From: Asterias rubens
Lineage: Eukaryota; Echinodermata; Asteroidea; Forcipulatida; Asteriidae
NCBI RefSeq assembly: GCF_902459465.1
Contig: NC_047068.1
Span: 12,485,195-12,549,194, forward strand
DNA length: 64,000 nucleotides
Direction of reading: 5' to 3'
Shown piece after piece: positions 12,101-22,561 of this stretch; position 1 is the first letter of the stretch, and every line of letters starts with the position of its first letter. The translations under genes were made by a program, and so were the position numbers. The notes below the pieces were generated by a model. The model saw nothing but the letters and a program-made list of their open reading frames with translations. It made no database searches and had not been told where the DNA came from.

Positions 12101-13442
12101 TCCTTTAAAAATGTTATTTATCAGCCACTGCTGGCAAATTATTTGTGAAAAAACAACCGGTATTAAAACTGTTCATTTGGCGCTTGTTCTGCTGGTTTCT
12201 CGGCAACTACGACACTGCTGAAACTCGGTGAACTATCATATTGTCATAACCCCATTAATCATTGTGATCATTTAAACCAAAACAGCAAACTGTGAAACAA
12301 GAAACATGATTAAAAAAACTGCTACTTTTTTACCAATCATTAAATTTAAAATAGCTCCCCAGCTAGCCCTTTAAATTTTGCCTCTATTGCAGTATTGGGC
12401 AAGGTTTGTTTTGCTTATGAGTCAACTCGGTCCCAAGTCGACTCGGTCCCAAGTCAACTCGGTCCCAAGTCAACTCGGTCCCAAGTCAACTCGGTCCCAA
12501 GTCAACTCGGTCCATATGGTTGACGAGAAGTAATTGTATGTTTTCTTTGAATTGGAAAAAAATATGTCCTTTGACTTTGTACATGAAACGGGATAAGTGT
12601 GCACCGATGTTCGGGGTATAAATAGTCGATTCCTTCAAAACCCATTTGTTTCTGTATTCAACATTGAAAATTACCGATTGTGTTGGCCAATAATTTTCAA
12701 CTAAAAAAAATGTCTTCATATGTCTCTTTGCTTCCAACCAGAGTATTATTTTCTGTATGGCTCAACATTAATAATTGAATCCTCTTTAATTTCTTTTCCA
12801 GTAACTTACATTTAAAATTAAATAATATAAAAACAGTACGAATTACATAATTATTAAAAAATAAAGAAAAGAAAATAATGTTTGGTCAAAAATAAAAAAC
12901 GAATTGTTCAAATAACTTGGGTTGCGGTCTTGGGACCGAGTTGACTTGGGACCGAGTTGACTTGGGACCGAGTTGACTTGGGACCGAGTTGTTTTGGGAC
13001 CGAGTTGACTGGGACCGAGTTGACTGGGACCGAGTGGCTTGGGACCGAGTTGACCGGGACGCTTTGTTTTTAGGGGCTACTTCGTGGAATTCCTCACAAC
13101 ATACTGCCGTCATTCACTTCAGCGTTTTACTTCACAACATCGTCATGTTCTTTTCCTGTTTTCTGATTCTCTGGCCCTTTTCGAAACCACGGCTTCTTCT
13201 TTGGATTCGACCGGCTTAAGGCTCCGTCCTCTTGTCTGAAACCCGAGCGCGTATGCAAAGTTGTCACAAAACAACCGCGGGGCCAAGCTAGCCTGAGCCG
13301 AATCCAAAGCCGAAGCCGTGGTTTCGAAAGGGACCTCTGACTGAAGAAAGAAAATAAATTTAAAGGACAACTTATTTTTTAAGTCATGGACTAAATGATG
13401 TCGGCTTACCTGCGGTCCAAACATTTGGATAGGAAGCGGCAT
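187..13442 (-). CDS. GPS1: COP9 signalosome complex subunit 1 (3' end off window)
   Basis: CSN1 is a PCI-domain scaffold subunit of the COP9 signalosome, which removes NEDD8 from cullin-RING ligases. Eleven exons were read on the minus strand: 13442-13410, 10026-9937, 8530-8352, 7384-7217, 6666-6531, 5637-5554, 5076-4939, 4559-4465, 3896-3710, 2311-2174 and 273-187. All joins are GT-AG and keep phase, giving 445 codons. The start [11 protein letters not shown] resembles the usual vertebrate start. Diagnostic stretches are [13 protein letters not shown] and [17 protein letters not shown] (exons 4-5), [32 protein letters not shown] (exon 8), and [13 protein letters not shown] with the PCI region in exons 9-10. 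The final roughly 50 residues, after the FQRRTK of exon 11, lie left of base 187. Introns hold many MITEs, and exon 10 is flanked by tandem copies of itself. Identity is very secure; individual splice sites are inferred by phase. Confidence 0.94.
1480..2173. repeat. Degenerate repeats related to the 3' end of CSN1 exon 10
   Basis: Around 1496-1525, 1905-1925 and 2011-2050 recur phrases such as GAGTCAATCCT, CTGGCATTGATCTGAC and TACTGACC, which match the exon 10 end and its donor side at 2165-2215. Spacing is irregular and divergence is high. The whole stretch reads as loosely repeated TGACC/TTGACT phrases. Confidence 0.5.
2280..2600. repeat. Five tandem 64-68 bp copies of the CSN1 exon 10 acceptor region
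   Basis: Units start at 2280, 2344, 2408, 2472 and 2540, each opening GACATATCGGC. Every unit holds, on the minus strand, an intronic pyrimidine-rich piece followed by the first ~32 bases of exon 10 (TATTTCAGTCCCT...). Copy one is the real exon edge; the others alternate between two sub-variants (CACGTAGGG and CACAAAGGG). Confidence 0.85.
3294..3643 (+). mobile_element. MITE family A copy
   Basis: Diverged full-length copy. Family A is a roughly 360-380 bp non-autonomous element. Its consensus has ends TTAAAGGCAGTGGACACTAT and AGTGTCCAGTGTCTTTAA, and an inner palindrome centred on GAGACCTCA...TGAGGTCTC. This copy stops 67 bases from CSN1 exon 9. Confidence 0.7.
6024..6398 (+). mobile_element. 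MITE family C copy
   Basis: Ends TTAAAGCCATTGGACCCTTT and AAAGGGTCCAATGGCTTTAA; inner palindrome TTCTCGTTAACGAGAA; CSN1 intron 5. Confidence 0.8.
7026..7201. mobile_element. MITE family D copy
   Basis: Ends GGGCCCAATT and GGCCAGGGCCC. The interior has the family motif AAGGTTACCAGCCAAAAT and AGCA/TGCT-rich arms. CSN1 intron 4. Confidence 0.65.
7425..7580 (-). mobile_element. MITE family A, truncated
   Basis: Reverse-oriented end piece (AGAGGGAGCC like the family's CTCCCTCTGA segment, then TTACCAAGTAAAGTTTTATGC); the other half is missing. In CSN1 intron 3. Confidence 0.6.
7873..8229 (+). mobile_element. MITE family A copy
   Basis: Full length, TTAAAGGCACTGGACA to GTCCAGTGTCTTTAA, inner palindrome intact; CSN1 intron 3. 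Confidence 0.8.
8565..8955. mobile_element. MITE family B, near-perfect 390 bp foldback
   Basis: The two halves are inverted copies almost throughout: TTAAAGGAACACGTTGCC against GGCAACGTGATCCTTTAA, meeting at GGGAGTCAAAAATTTGACTC. It begins 34 bases from the CSN1 exon 3 acceptor, so the branch point of intron 2 may lie in the element. Confidence 0.85.
8985..9165. mobile_element. MITE family D copy
   Basis: Carries ATTTTGGCTGGTAACCTTAT and AAGCACA-rich ends; diverged. Confidence 0.55.
9648..9842. mobile_element. MITE family D copy
   Basis: GGGCCCAATTTCATAGAGCT at one end, AGCTCCATGAAATTGGACCC at the other: clean terminal inverted repeats. Confidence 0.8.
10138..10205 (-). mobile_element. tRNA-derived SINE (tRNA-like head)
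   Basis: On the minus strand ATAGATAGCTCAGTTGGTTGAG (A box, split here as in RNA polymerase III promoters) and AAGGTCCCAGCTCC as a worn B box. Confidence 0.55.
10310..10734. mobile_element. Foldback element with repeat-array ends (type 1)
   Basis: GGTCCTACTACTTGCCGTCA at the left and TGACGGCAAGTAGTAGGACC at the right. Each end contains several GTCAACTC or GTTGAC phrases. CCAAGTTTGC is repeated directly on both flanks as a target duplication. CSN1 intron 1. Confidence 0.85.
11320..11490 (+). mobile_element. LINE reverse-transcriptase C-terminal relic
   Basis: Within an open frame from 11166, the stretch [18 protein letters not shown] is followed by a short hydrophilic segment. SFFPRT.xxWNxL is the standard C-terminal signature of non-LTR retrotransposon ORF2 proteins of the CR1/L2/Jockey type. 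No reverse-transcriptase core is visible upstream, so this is a 5'-truncated remnant in CSN1 intron 1. Confidence 0.5.
11720..11800 (+). mobile_element. tRNA-like SINE fragment
   Basis: AAAGTTGTGGGTTCGAATCC is a good B box with T-arm; the A box side is degraded. Confidence 0.45.
12421..13059. mobile_element. Foldback element with repeat-array ends (type 2)
   Basis: Left end: six 16 bp units GTCAACTCGGTCCCAA (12421-12513). Right end: about eight inverted units of TTGGGACCGAGTTGAC (12929-13059), some shortened. The 415 bp interior is AT-rich with no protein I recognise. CSN1 intron 1. Confidence 0.85.
13155..13318. repeat. Short inverted repeat in CSN1 intron 1
   Basis: CCTTTTCGAAACCACGGCTT near 13177 and AAGCCGTGGTTTCGAAAGGG near 13311 are ~34 bp arms with a ~90 bp loop, next to CSN1 exon 1. 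Confidence 0.6.
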
Positions 13443-14567
13443 ATTCAGTCTCCAAACATTAACCCTAGCTGTAGACTGGCTTAGTTTCTGAGGAATTAAA
13501 ACCCACCGAAAAGATAATTATGTGCTTTTTTTTTTGCTCCCAAATATGACTTGAGTTTCGGAGCGAGACAGAAGTGAAATTAGCTAGAAAAGCAGTCATT
13601 TAAAGGGCGCCCTCCACCGAACATTTTTTGAGGCAAAAAGAAATCACTTGAGGGCGTCCTTGTAAAATTTATGTCGCGCTTAAAATGAGAAAGTTGTTGA
13701 CAACACAAGGAAGGGCAAGATAGATCTGCTCGTTTATCAAAGTGAAGTACATTTTTATAGGTAGGAGTTTCAGAATGTAGTACAATTAAGTAAAATATGA
13801 TTTAACAAGCGCGCTCAAAATTGAATGTATGATGCAGTAGTTGCGATAACGTACCCGACTCATCGATGCATGTGTTAATTGGCACAGAACAGTTACTTTT
13901 TAATAAATTTAATAACACTGTGCTACTAGTACTGAGTACTACTGTACTGTTATTAACAGTAGCACAGTTTCATCTGGTGTGCCACAGGGGTCGGTCATTG
14001 GTCCGATGCTCTCTACATTAGCCCCATGTGCCAATATGCTTGGCTCCCTCTCTTCTTGGCACTACGCCCATGTATGATGTAGCTTTACTCGGAAGTTCAG
14101 GGTAGTAAAAACATATTTGGAAGAGAAACCAACAATTTGTATGCCTAGATTTTTTCCCCAGTTGTCAGTCACTCACCATGCTCACCTCATTACTACATGC
14201 ACAATATTACGCAAATGTGTGTCCTCCTTTTATTAGGTGTAATTTATGAAGAAAATCAGAGGCGGAACGGATCAGAATTTGTACCGACAAGCATCCATGA
14301 TGTTTATTTAGCTGTTGTACATGCCGCTGACATGACAGACAGCGCTGTGACCTTTAATTATGGGCATAGGGGCCTACTGCTGCGTAGTGACGTTGTGGTT
14401 CTGTCATGCAGTCAAGTCTGCTGTGTGTGTGTGACTGATACGCCCACAAAGGTCACAGCGCTGTCTGTCTGTCAACAGCTAACATCATTGATGCGGGTAT
14501 CAATCAATAAAACCTAATGTGCTTAATTTCTCAGATGGTGTAGTACTCAACCCTTTGATGGAGCATT
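13443..14567. promoter_or_regulatory. Shared upstream region of divergent CSN1 and NUDT1
   Basis: The two start codons point away from each other with 1125 bases between them, so both promoters must lie here unless either gene has an untranslated first exon upstream. I see no clear TATA box. An open frame at 14197-14517 shows no recognisable protein and is ignored. The spacing suggests, but does not prove, a bidirectional promoter. Confidence 0.4.
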
Positions 14568-16890
14568 ATGGCAGTGCCTAATAAAGTGCTGACGCTAGTA
14601 ATGATCAAGGAAGACACCCGTATCTTGTTAGGGATGAAGAAACGAGGCTTTGGTGTCAATCGTTGGAACGGTTTCGGCGGGAAAGTTGAGCATGGGGAGA
14701 GTATTGCAGAAGGTGCCAAAAGGTTTGTATCTTAAGAATGAGGACCATCTCCCTATTTATCCTCCCATTGTCCTCTTGTTTTGAAAGACTTAAGGAAAAC
14801 TCTTCATATAGTATGAATACATTTTCCTTTAACAACATGGACAAGTATTTTTGAAAGTGGTTAACTTTTTCTAGAGAAATGGTGATTACACATAAACGAT
14901 TGTTTAAGTTTAGTCTGGAAGCTTACTGATTATAAAATTCATAATTGAACCATTTTTCAGATGTTCGATCAAATAAACAAAAACCAATTCTAGATAAACT
15001 CATTTAAAGTGTCCAAGATTGCTTTAGACGGCTCTTTTAAACCAAATATTTATAAGTAGAAAACATTGCAAGGACATTTTGTTCAATTCAGTATGCTTTG
15101 GCCAAACTTCAAAATTTTGGTCCAGAATACCTGACAGTTTTGAAACATCAAGGGGAGAACTCTTAAAGTTTGTTTGTTTGTTTATTTGTTTGTTTTATAA
15201 TTGTGGGTTGCAACCAAACAAGGTAAAAGCTTCCCGAAATGGAACACCCTAACTGCTGTAAAATGTTGCACTTGACTTGAAATAAGTAACCCTTAAAAAA
15301 AAGCACATTTTTGTGAAGAAAGTGCTCAGGTTGCCATTTTTTATTTTTTATTTTTAAGGGAAGTGGAGGAGGAATGCGGACTAATACTGACAGAATTTGA
15401 GAAAGTAGGGAGACTAGACTTTGAGTTTGTTGGAGAGCCACAGATCTTGGAGGTCCACGTCTTCAGAGGTGACAAGTACGAGGGAGAACCACGAGAAACA
15501 GAAGGTATCCATTGATTGAGAGGAGAGATGTTGATTCACTGCCCTTTTAAATTTATATTCATTAATACCTCAGACAGTTTCGCTGATCTGGCCTCGCCAT
15601 TAGCCCATAAAGGCACGGGCCTTTATCACACGGCCCTGACCCTGCAGGTTTTAAACGGCTGTTAAAGACCTCATCAGTACCCTTTTATTTCCTTAACAAT
15701 TATTAGAACATTTGAGGTTATTGAAGCAGGTTCTGTTCATGATGGATAATTACTACTCGTTAAAGCCATTGGACCCTTTCGGTACAGAAAACAAAAAAAA
15801 GTTCACAGATTTACAAATAATTTACAGGGTTTACAGAAGGTAATGGTGAAAGACTTCTCTTGAAACATTAGTCCATGAAATGCTTTACTTTTTGAGAAAA
15901 CGGTACAACAATATAAATTCTCGTTAGCGAGAATTACGGATTTGTTATGAACACATGTCATGACACGGCGAAACACGCGAAAACAGGAGTGGGTTTTCCC
16001 GTTATTTTCTCCCGACTCCGATGTCGGATTGAGCCTAAATTTCCACAGGATTGTTATTTTATATATAAGTTGTGATACACGAAGTGTGGGACTTGGACAA
16101 TACTGTTTACCGAAAGTGTATAATGGCTTTAAGATGGCGACTTTACACTTTGTGTGGAAATTTGGGACTGTGTCTACCCTATTCTTTGTGTTTTTACCCA
16201 TACACAGTTGCAATATAGCATCTAGTAAATGGTTGAGGTGCCCGCTGCTAAAAGAAAAAATTAAACTGCCTCTAGCTTCCGGGCAAGTACACTTGTCAGT
16301 GAATGAATAAAAACACAGATAATATTCTTTATCCGATGCATTTTTAAAGGTACATTACATAATTGGTTTTGCTAACAAAACAGTTGCTGGCAGTGTAAGC
16401 CTTTTATGTAATCCACCATATACATAAACTGACAACCCTGTAGAATTTTGAGATCGACCGATTCAAAACAAAAATGATTAAATTGCTCACTGAGCGATAA
16501 ACTCAAAATGGGAAATTAGTTTTATTTATTTCTCATCAAATATGACATTTCGGACAGAAATGTTTCAAGGGATGTTTTCTATGATCATCATCATTAGACC
16601 AGGTAAGTTTTATGTGAATCTGTGATCTTAGAAGAGTTTTTTTCTGATTAATTCTGTAATAATCCTTTATCATCCATAATATATCCACTTATGATTCCAT
16701 CTCTTCTTTAATTACAGAAATGAGGCCTCACTGGTTTCCACACGACGCCATTCCATACAAGGACATGTGGCCAGATGATAAATTGTGGATACCATGGTTA
16801 CTCAAGGGGAAAAAGTTCAAAGGGTATTTCAAGTTCGAAGGTCACGACAACATTCTGGACCTTCGGTTAGACAAAGTAGAAAGCTTATAA
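14568..16890 (+). CDS. NUDT1: Oxidised purine nucleoside triphosphatase (MTH1-type Nudix hydrolase)
   Basis: MTH1 hydrolyses 8-oxo-dGTP, 2-OH-dATP and related oxidised or methylated purine triphosphates to monophosphates, keeping them out of DNA. Three exons, 14568-14722, 15359-15504 and 16718-16890, join in phase to about 157 residues, against 156 in the human enzyme. The Nudix box (G-x5-E-x7-R-E-U-x-E-E-x-G-U) is complete. It is built across the exon 1/2 junction: GKVEHGE in exon 1, then REVEEECGL. Near the start are [13 protein letters not shown] and further on [16 protein letters not shown], the substrate-pocket signature with the paired aspartates typical of MTH1, followed by FKGYFKF and HDNILD. 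The donor of exon 1 (GTTTGT) is weak but fits phase. Nothing suggests inactivation. Confidence 0.96.
15760..16132 (-). mobile_element. MITE family C copy
   Basis: Full-length reverse copy in NUDT1 intron 2, right end mutated to GTATAATGGCTTTAA. Confidence 0.8.
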
Positions 16891-16990
16891 CTGACCGAGG
16901 GCAGCAACAATACAGACAAACACGGATTGTGTTGCTCAGGAAGCGAACAGGGCCCAATTCGCAGTAGATTTTACTGTGTGAGGTCAGGTG

Positions 16991-17266
16991 TAGACTTGTG
17001 GACAAGTCGTTAAATGATAACGTTCCGACTCTCTCCGTGATTCTTTGCGACACTTGCGGTATTTTCGCGAGAATGCTGGCCCCCCGCGAGACTACTGCTC
17101 ACGACTACGGTTAATGGGGGAGAAGTAGTCAGCAGCCAGCAGTTTTGAGCAAGAGCAGTGATCTCGCGAAAGAAATTTTCGATAACGGAAACCTGAATCA
17201 TTACGCCACCACTACAGCTCGACTATCTCACTGCGACAGACCATTAACGACTTGTACACAAGTCTA
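16991..17266. mobile_element. MITE with 23 bp terminal inverted repeats
   Basis: TAGACTTGTGGACAAGTCGT and ACGACTTGTACACAAGTCTA at the ends; TCAGGTG occurs on both flanks (two bases further out on the right). Begins 100 bases after the NUDT1 stop. Confidence 0.7.
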
Positions 17267-17598
17267 GCTCAGGTGTGGACCAAATGTACTTGATGCAAAA
17301 CTAGTATGATGGACTAGCTCTTCCATCTTTGTTATTATTATGATTATTTATTCAACCATGGATACACGGAAAAACATACAGGCAGTCAAAATAATAAAAA
17401 AACTCTAATTGTGATGTAATGCAAATAGCCAATGAAGAGCCCTGTTGCGGTAAAAAATAAGGTCAATTTTTTATAAAGCTTGTAAGCAGACAATTTCTGC
17501 TTACAGAGCAACCCTCACCAGAGTTTCTGTTTCATAAACAATATTTACAGTAAGCAAAGTAATAAAAACACGCTAGCTTGCCAGTGGTTTTTGTAAGC

Positions 17599-17802
17599 AA
17601 GGCCCAAATTCATAAAGCTGTGAAGCAGGAACAAACTGCTTGAGAAATGTCTTCGCTTAGCAAAAATTGAGTTAGGCACCAGTCACATCATTGTAAACCG
17701 TATGTAATTTATGCTGGTAACCTGTTTATGTTTAGCAATACTTGTCTCTGCTTAGAAATTTTGTGTGCTTACTGCTTACAGGCTTTATGAAATTGGGCCC
17801 GG
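17599..17802. mobile_element. MITE family D copy
   Basis: GGCCCAAATTCATAAAGCTG to ATGAAATTGGGCCC; downstream of NUDT1. Confidence 0.75.
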
Positions 17803-17809
17803 ATGAGCG

Positions 17810-19005
17810 AAGTAACTTTGCAAATCCATTGTGAACGCACAAGCACGATGTTAATATCTCATTTACACATGTTGTTCTGTTAAAGTAATCTCCAAAATTT
17901 GCTTACTAACTGGCAAACAGCTTTATAAAATTAGAACCCAGGTTAAAGTAATAATATTCTTTTAATTGTGTAATGAGCAACCCTCAATCTAGATGAGGGA
18001 TATACTAGTGGGCCAACAGAGATAGAGTCAAATAAAAGTAAAGGAGAATGCATAAAAGAACATTAGTAAGATTGTGACAATGAAGTATTCCTAGATTAAC
18101 ACAATGTTACATGGAGTAAAGTAGATTGCCAAGTTGGCAACATTTTAAATAAGACGATCAGAGCATACTGAACGAAACGTCGAGTTGAAACCAACGGTTC
18201 TTTTCAGACCAACCCCAACTCATTAGATATAGTCATTACATGTTGTTACCGTAAACCTTTCTATATTTTAAATATTGTTTTACCTTTTAAAGGTAAAACA
18301 AAATGCTATAGTTTCTGAGAAATGAGTGAAATCAGGGAGCAAAATATTTTGATTGAACAGATTTTGTGCACACTGAATGCCAATATTGAGTAGCAACTGA
18401 TACATTTTTCGTAGCAATTTGCTCTGCTATACCAGGGAAATCGTTCACTGAAAATAGTTAATTTAAGTCATAGTTAATAGTTAAGTCCGAAATCCGATAC
18501 TTGATAACAGTAATTTGGGAATTATTTCACGATACAATTTATTCATGTCTTTTTGGGGATGCTTTGAATGTATTTATCTGTATTTTTTCACAGCATTGTC
18601 TTCATTTTTTTTGTACAGAGGAGATAATTTATTAAACAAATTATTTGTCGGTACAGATTTTAACTGAAGTAAATTACAGTGTAACAATTAATTATAGATT
18701 TCGTTCAGCCTCCCTACAAAACACAACTTGTCTTTCCAAGGAATTGTGTTTGTGCATTTCTCGGTATTTGTTGTGCCCCCACCCTCACAGAGAGCCTTGA
18801 ACGAGTAAAGACCCCCCCCCCCCACCCAACCCAACACACTTTTTAATAGATGCACAAATGTGGCATTCCTATCCCATGCAGAGTGCTTGCACAACTGATT
18901 GGCTGAAAGGTGACCCAGTTGCCATGGTCACTGCCTCCTGATTGGTTAAAGCAGTCTGCAGGAAATGTAACTCCACCCCTTTTTACAATAACCCTGCTGC
19001 CCCCA
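17810..19005. other. Gene-free stretch after NUDT1
   Basis: AT-rich single-copy-looking DNA with no gene-like frame. A C-rich run (CCCCCCCCCCCC) sits near 18812. Confidence 0.5.
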
Positions 19006-19009
19006 GGGT

Positions 19010-19572
19010 CCAGTTTCATAAAGCTGCTTAAAGCAGAAAATATTGCTTTACACTTGCCTGCTTATAAAGGCAGTGGACACTATTGGTAATTACTCAAAAT
19101 AATTATTAGCATAAAACTTTGCTTGGTAATGAGTAATGGGGAGAGGTTGATGGTATAAAACATTGTGAGAAACATTGTGAAGTAATGTAGTTTTCGAGAA
19201 AGAAGCAATTTTCCACGAATTTGATTTCGAGACCTCAGAATTAGAATTTGAGGTATCGAAGTCAAGCATCTGAAACCACACAACTTCGTGTGAAAAGGGT
19301 GGGTTTTTTCCCATTATTATCTCGCAACTTCGACGACCAACTTGAGCTCAAACTTTCACAGGTTTGTTATTTGCATATGTTGAGATACACTGGTCTTTGA
19401 CAATTCCCAATGTGTACAGGGTCTTTAACAGAAATGAGCGGGATACAGGTCAGAAGTAGCACAAGAGACATTGTATTTTCATTGTTAACCGTATTCGGTT
19501 AAGCATAATTGTATTTTGCTTAGCATATTTGTTTGTGCTTAAAAGCATCTTCATGAAATTGACCCTGGGTCA
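19010..19572. mobile_element. MITE family D copy split by family A
   Basis: Left half GGTCCAGTTTCATAAAGCTG; right half ends CATGAAATTGACCCTGG. Confidence 0.75.
19065..19428 (+). mobile_element. MITE family A copy nested in family D
   Basis: Splits a family D element whose halves resume on either side (19010-19064 and 19429-19572). Confidence 0.8.
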
Positions 19573-21180
19573 TGACGAGCAGCGAGTGAATAAACATCTT
19601 AAATAATTATCTTTTGCTCATTCAACAGAGTTGAACACGTTTGTAAAGATGTTTGTAAACGAATTTTGACAGATGGAGCTGTTCCAAAATATTGAAAATA
19701 AACCTAAACTTTCGCATATGCCGCTAACAATGTGCACAAAACATGCACACTATTTGTTGTAAATGGATGATGGAGGCTGCTGACAGTAATTCAGTTTCAG
19801 TTTGGAAGTGACTCCACAAAATCATTGACAGATTTTGTTGACAGAGTTTTACGTGCACTAAATGTTGCAACTTGATTGAATCAATTGAAGTATAAATATC
19901 AACAGTTTATTAACCGTAATTTTCGGGTAAAATCAGCCAAAAATTGGAACTAGCATCTCCAATCCATCCTTCAGGGAGAGTTTTACATAACACTTTACTA
20001 CGGTATTATAGGCTATAAACCCAGAATCAATGTTCCAACTACAGCTGCAGTGATTTTTACTCAAGTTTGAAACTCGTTAAAATGGTACGAATATGCTTAT
20101 CTTCTCATGAAATATCCATGGTACACTCCCTATAAGAGGGCAGAATATTATTGAAACACAACAATCACATCATAATTACCATAATTGCAATCAGGGGCGG
20201 ATCCAGGATATTCCAAACCGGGGGAGGGGGCGTGATTTTTTTTAAATTTTTTTTTCAGAATGAAAGACCACGCCGTCCCGGGCCCCAGGCAGCATTTTTT
20301 TCGTATACGAAATTGCCACTGTCGTTAGTGCATTCAGTTGGAAAGCTGGTTCTTCTAAATCGGTCTTTTAAACAAAGGAAGCAAATAAATAGGAACAAAT
20401 TGCCGCCAGGCATGTGCAGGGACAAATTTAATGGCTCTGCTTACCGTAAGCAAATAACTTGGCGCTTACGGAAGCAGTGAATTCTGAGCTTACGTCAAGC
20501 GTATTCCACGGATGAGCGGGGATTTTTTTTGCTTTTATGCACGTGTGGGTATATTCCACGTTACGGCCAGGCTGCAGGGGACTGAGACCCAATAAACTAT
20601 TAGCCATGATTTAAAATAATAATAATAATAAAGGTTTGTAAACAGATGCAGAGAGAGAATATAGCATAATTTTTCTATGGAGATGCACTACTGACTTCTA
20701 AATGCTAGTTTAAAATCAGGTTTACTCACAGGAAATTGTTGGGATAAAACCAACAGGTAGAAATTCACATGAACAAAAAATCAGCAATCCCATCAACGAC
20801 CGATTTTTTTTTTTTTTTTTTTTTTTTGACAATTATTTTGTAACAGACCTACATCATTTTAGAGCACTGATCTATAAAGCCAACATGTTATAAACATGTA
20901 ACAGCCGTTGATGCATTAATTGCACATCACGTGATGGTTACTTCTCCTGAATTAAGAAAAAAACAGATCGCCGGCCATGGCCATTTGGATTTCGATTTGG
21001 TGACAAAAAAGTAATGTTAGTTTACAGTTGAATAAGCCTGAATGAGTGAACAATCTCGTTTGTGTTTGAATAAAGCAGAGTTAAGCTGTCTTGATTATGG
21101 ATGAATGCTGAGTAAGAAGGGAAAATACACATTTAGTGAGGAGTAAACTAGTAAGAATGTACCGCGAATGTCATGTTTTC
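19573..21180. other. Gene-free stretch
   Basis: Holds GGGGCGGATCCAGGATATTC at 20196, a phrase seen at the ends of dispersed animal repeats, and short GCTTACGGTAAGC-type repeats near 20440-20510. No gene seen. Confidence 0.4.
20806..20827. repeat. Poly(T) tract
   Basis: About 22 consecutive T between NUDT1 and the lectin cluster. Confidence 0.9.
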
Positions 21181-21182
21181 CC

Positions 21183-21592
21183 TTAGCCCCACAAATTGGT
21201 CCAATTCACTCCAATTCACTCCGTATCCTTGGCCCCAGCACATTTTACAAACAATTCTTTCGTGTTTTTTTGTCGGCTACCCATAACCACTTATGGTACA
21301 AGCTACAATTGAAGGAACTATAAGATTGCCGTATATGCGCGCTCCGCTGAAAACGAGCAGTTCTCAAGATCTTTGAGAAAGTTCACACTTTTGATTTGTA
21401 CCCAACGCGTGTGATGTTTTTTTTTAAACAAATCTAGGCGTTGGGCTATCTACAAACTCAGAAGCACACGGAATGTTTAATGATGCAGATCGTTTTTTCT
21501 TTTCTTTTCTTTCAAAAAGCGGAAGAATGTTATATCAAAGGTGCTTGGGCCAAGGATACGGAGTTGATTGGACCGATTTATGGGGGCTAGTT
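21183..21592. mobile_element. MITE with ~50 bp terminal inverted repeats
   Basis: TAGCCCCACAAATTGGTCCA and CTCCGTATCCTTGGCCCCAG on the left mirror CAAGGATACGGAGTTGATTG and TTATGGGGGCTA on the right. Flanks GTTTTCCC and GTTTTTCCCC look like a worn target duplication. Confidence 0.7.
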
Positions 21593-22272
21593 TTTCCCCC
21601 ATTTGCTGTGCACATTTATAATTGCGGTATCAAAATACTTGCATTTTCAGACCTAAAATTTGTTAACAGGGTTATTAATATGAATTACTGAAGAAGAAAA
21701 AACACACAGTTTTTACAACGAATGATACACCGGAAATGTATGCCAGGGCGTGCATTTTCAAGAGGAACAGGCGTGTGACTTATTCGCACGCAGGGGATCC
21801 TCCTCAAAATCAGGGCTGGTCGTAGGAAGTGGATTGGTGATCGCGACGAATTCACGGCGGTAAACAGAGCTGAAATTGGGCCCAGGTGTTTCGCGCTGAT
21901 GTTCATTTTGGGAAACAAGCTTTCCACACGCCCAGATTCACGTTAAATTCCTCATGAGACAATGTCTGTGAGTGAAATAATAGTGGTCCACAATGAAACA
22001 GTGTACATGAGGTAGGCCTTAAAAATGCAGTTTCAGACATCACGATGAATACACTCTACTAGGTTTACTCGGTTGTTTACTGCATTGCATGGTTTGTTTG
22101 TTTAAGTGTGATTAAAAAGTCACCTGGAAATATATGTTTTTCTTCTTCAAACATTAGAGTAACTATATATGTTAATGAACAATAAAATAATTTTTTGAGT
22201 AATTGTTTGTAACGATTTATATGTTTAACAAATAGATAAAGTTGTTTGGGGGTGACTCCGCCTACCCATTGT

Positions 22273-22561
22273 GTGACGTCAATCGAGGCAGACTTTGCCT
22301 CGATCGAACATTGAACACACGTACGTGCAAGGTGCAAGTACATGCAAGTCCTAGTCGTGAGTTTGTACGTTTCGAAAAAAGATTTATTTCTTGCATTTTT
22401 CCGGCAATGTCGACAACGTGTATTGTTGCTGATGTATTGCTGCTTGAGGCAGCAAAACAACTAAAAATGGGGTCAGTTTGCAAAGTGGTCCGGTCCGACG
22501 TCTTTTCCAGCAAACACTTCGAGCCGCCGTGCTTCAAATATCGCGCCTCGATTGACGTCAC
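22273..22561. mobile_element. Short element with 17 bp inverted ends and a THAP-like remnant
   Basis: GTGACGTCAATCGAGGC and GCCTCGATTGACGTCAC are perfect inverted ends. On the plus strand the interior reads MSTTCIVADV then SSKHFEPPCF, resembling the first and last zinc-ligand segments of a THAP DNA-binding domain (C-x2/4-C ... C-x2-H, then PxCF) but with ligands missing. It is probably a deleted P-element/hAT-like transposase remnant. Confidence 0.5.

Noticed and set aside
13143-13442. 99-residue protein starting [11 protein letters not shown]
   Set aside because: Only the first 11 residues are CSN1 exon 1; the donor at 13409 ends the coding part and the rest is intron read-through.
14197-14517. 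106-residue frame between CSN1 and NUDT1
   Set aside because: No domain, no splice support and positioned in the divergent promoter; chance frame.
18812-18823. C-rich run as a G-quadruplex or regulatory site
   Set aside because: A single homopolymer run without the spaced G-tracts needed for a convincing claim.
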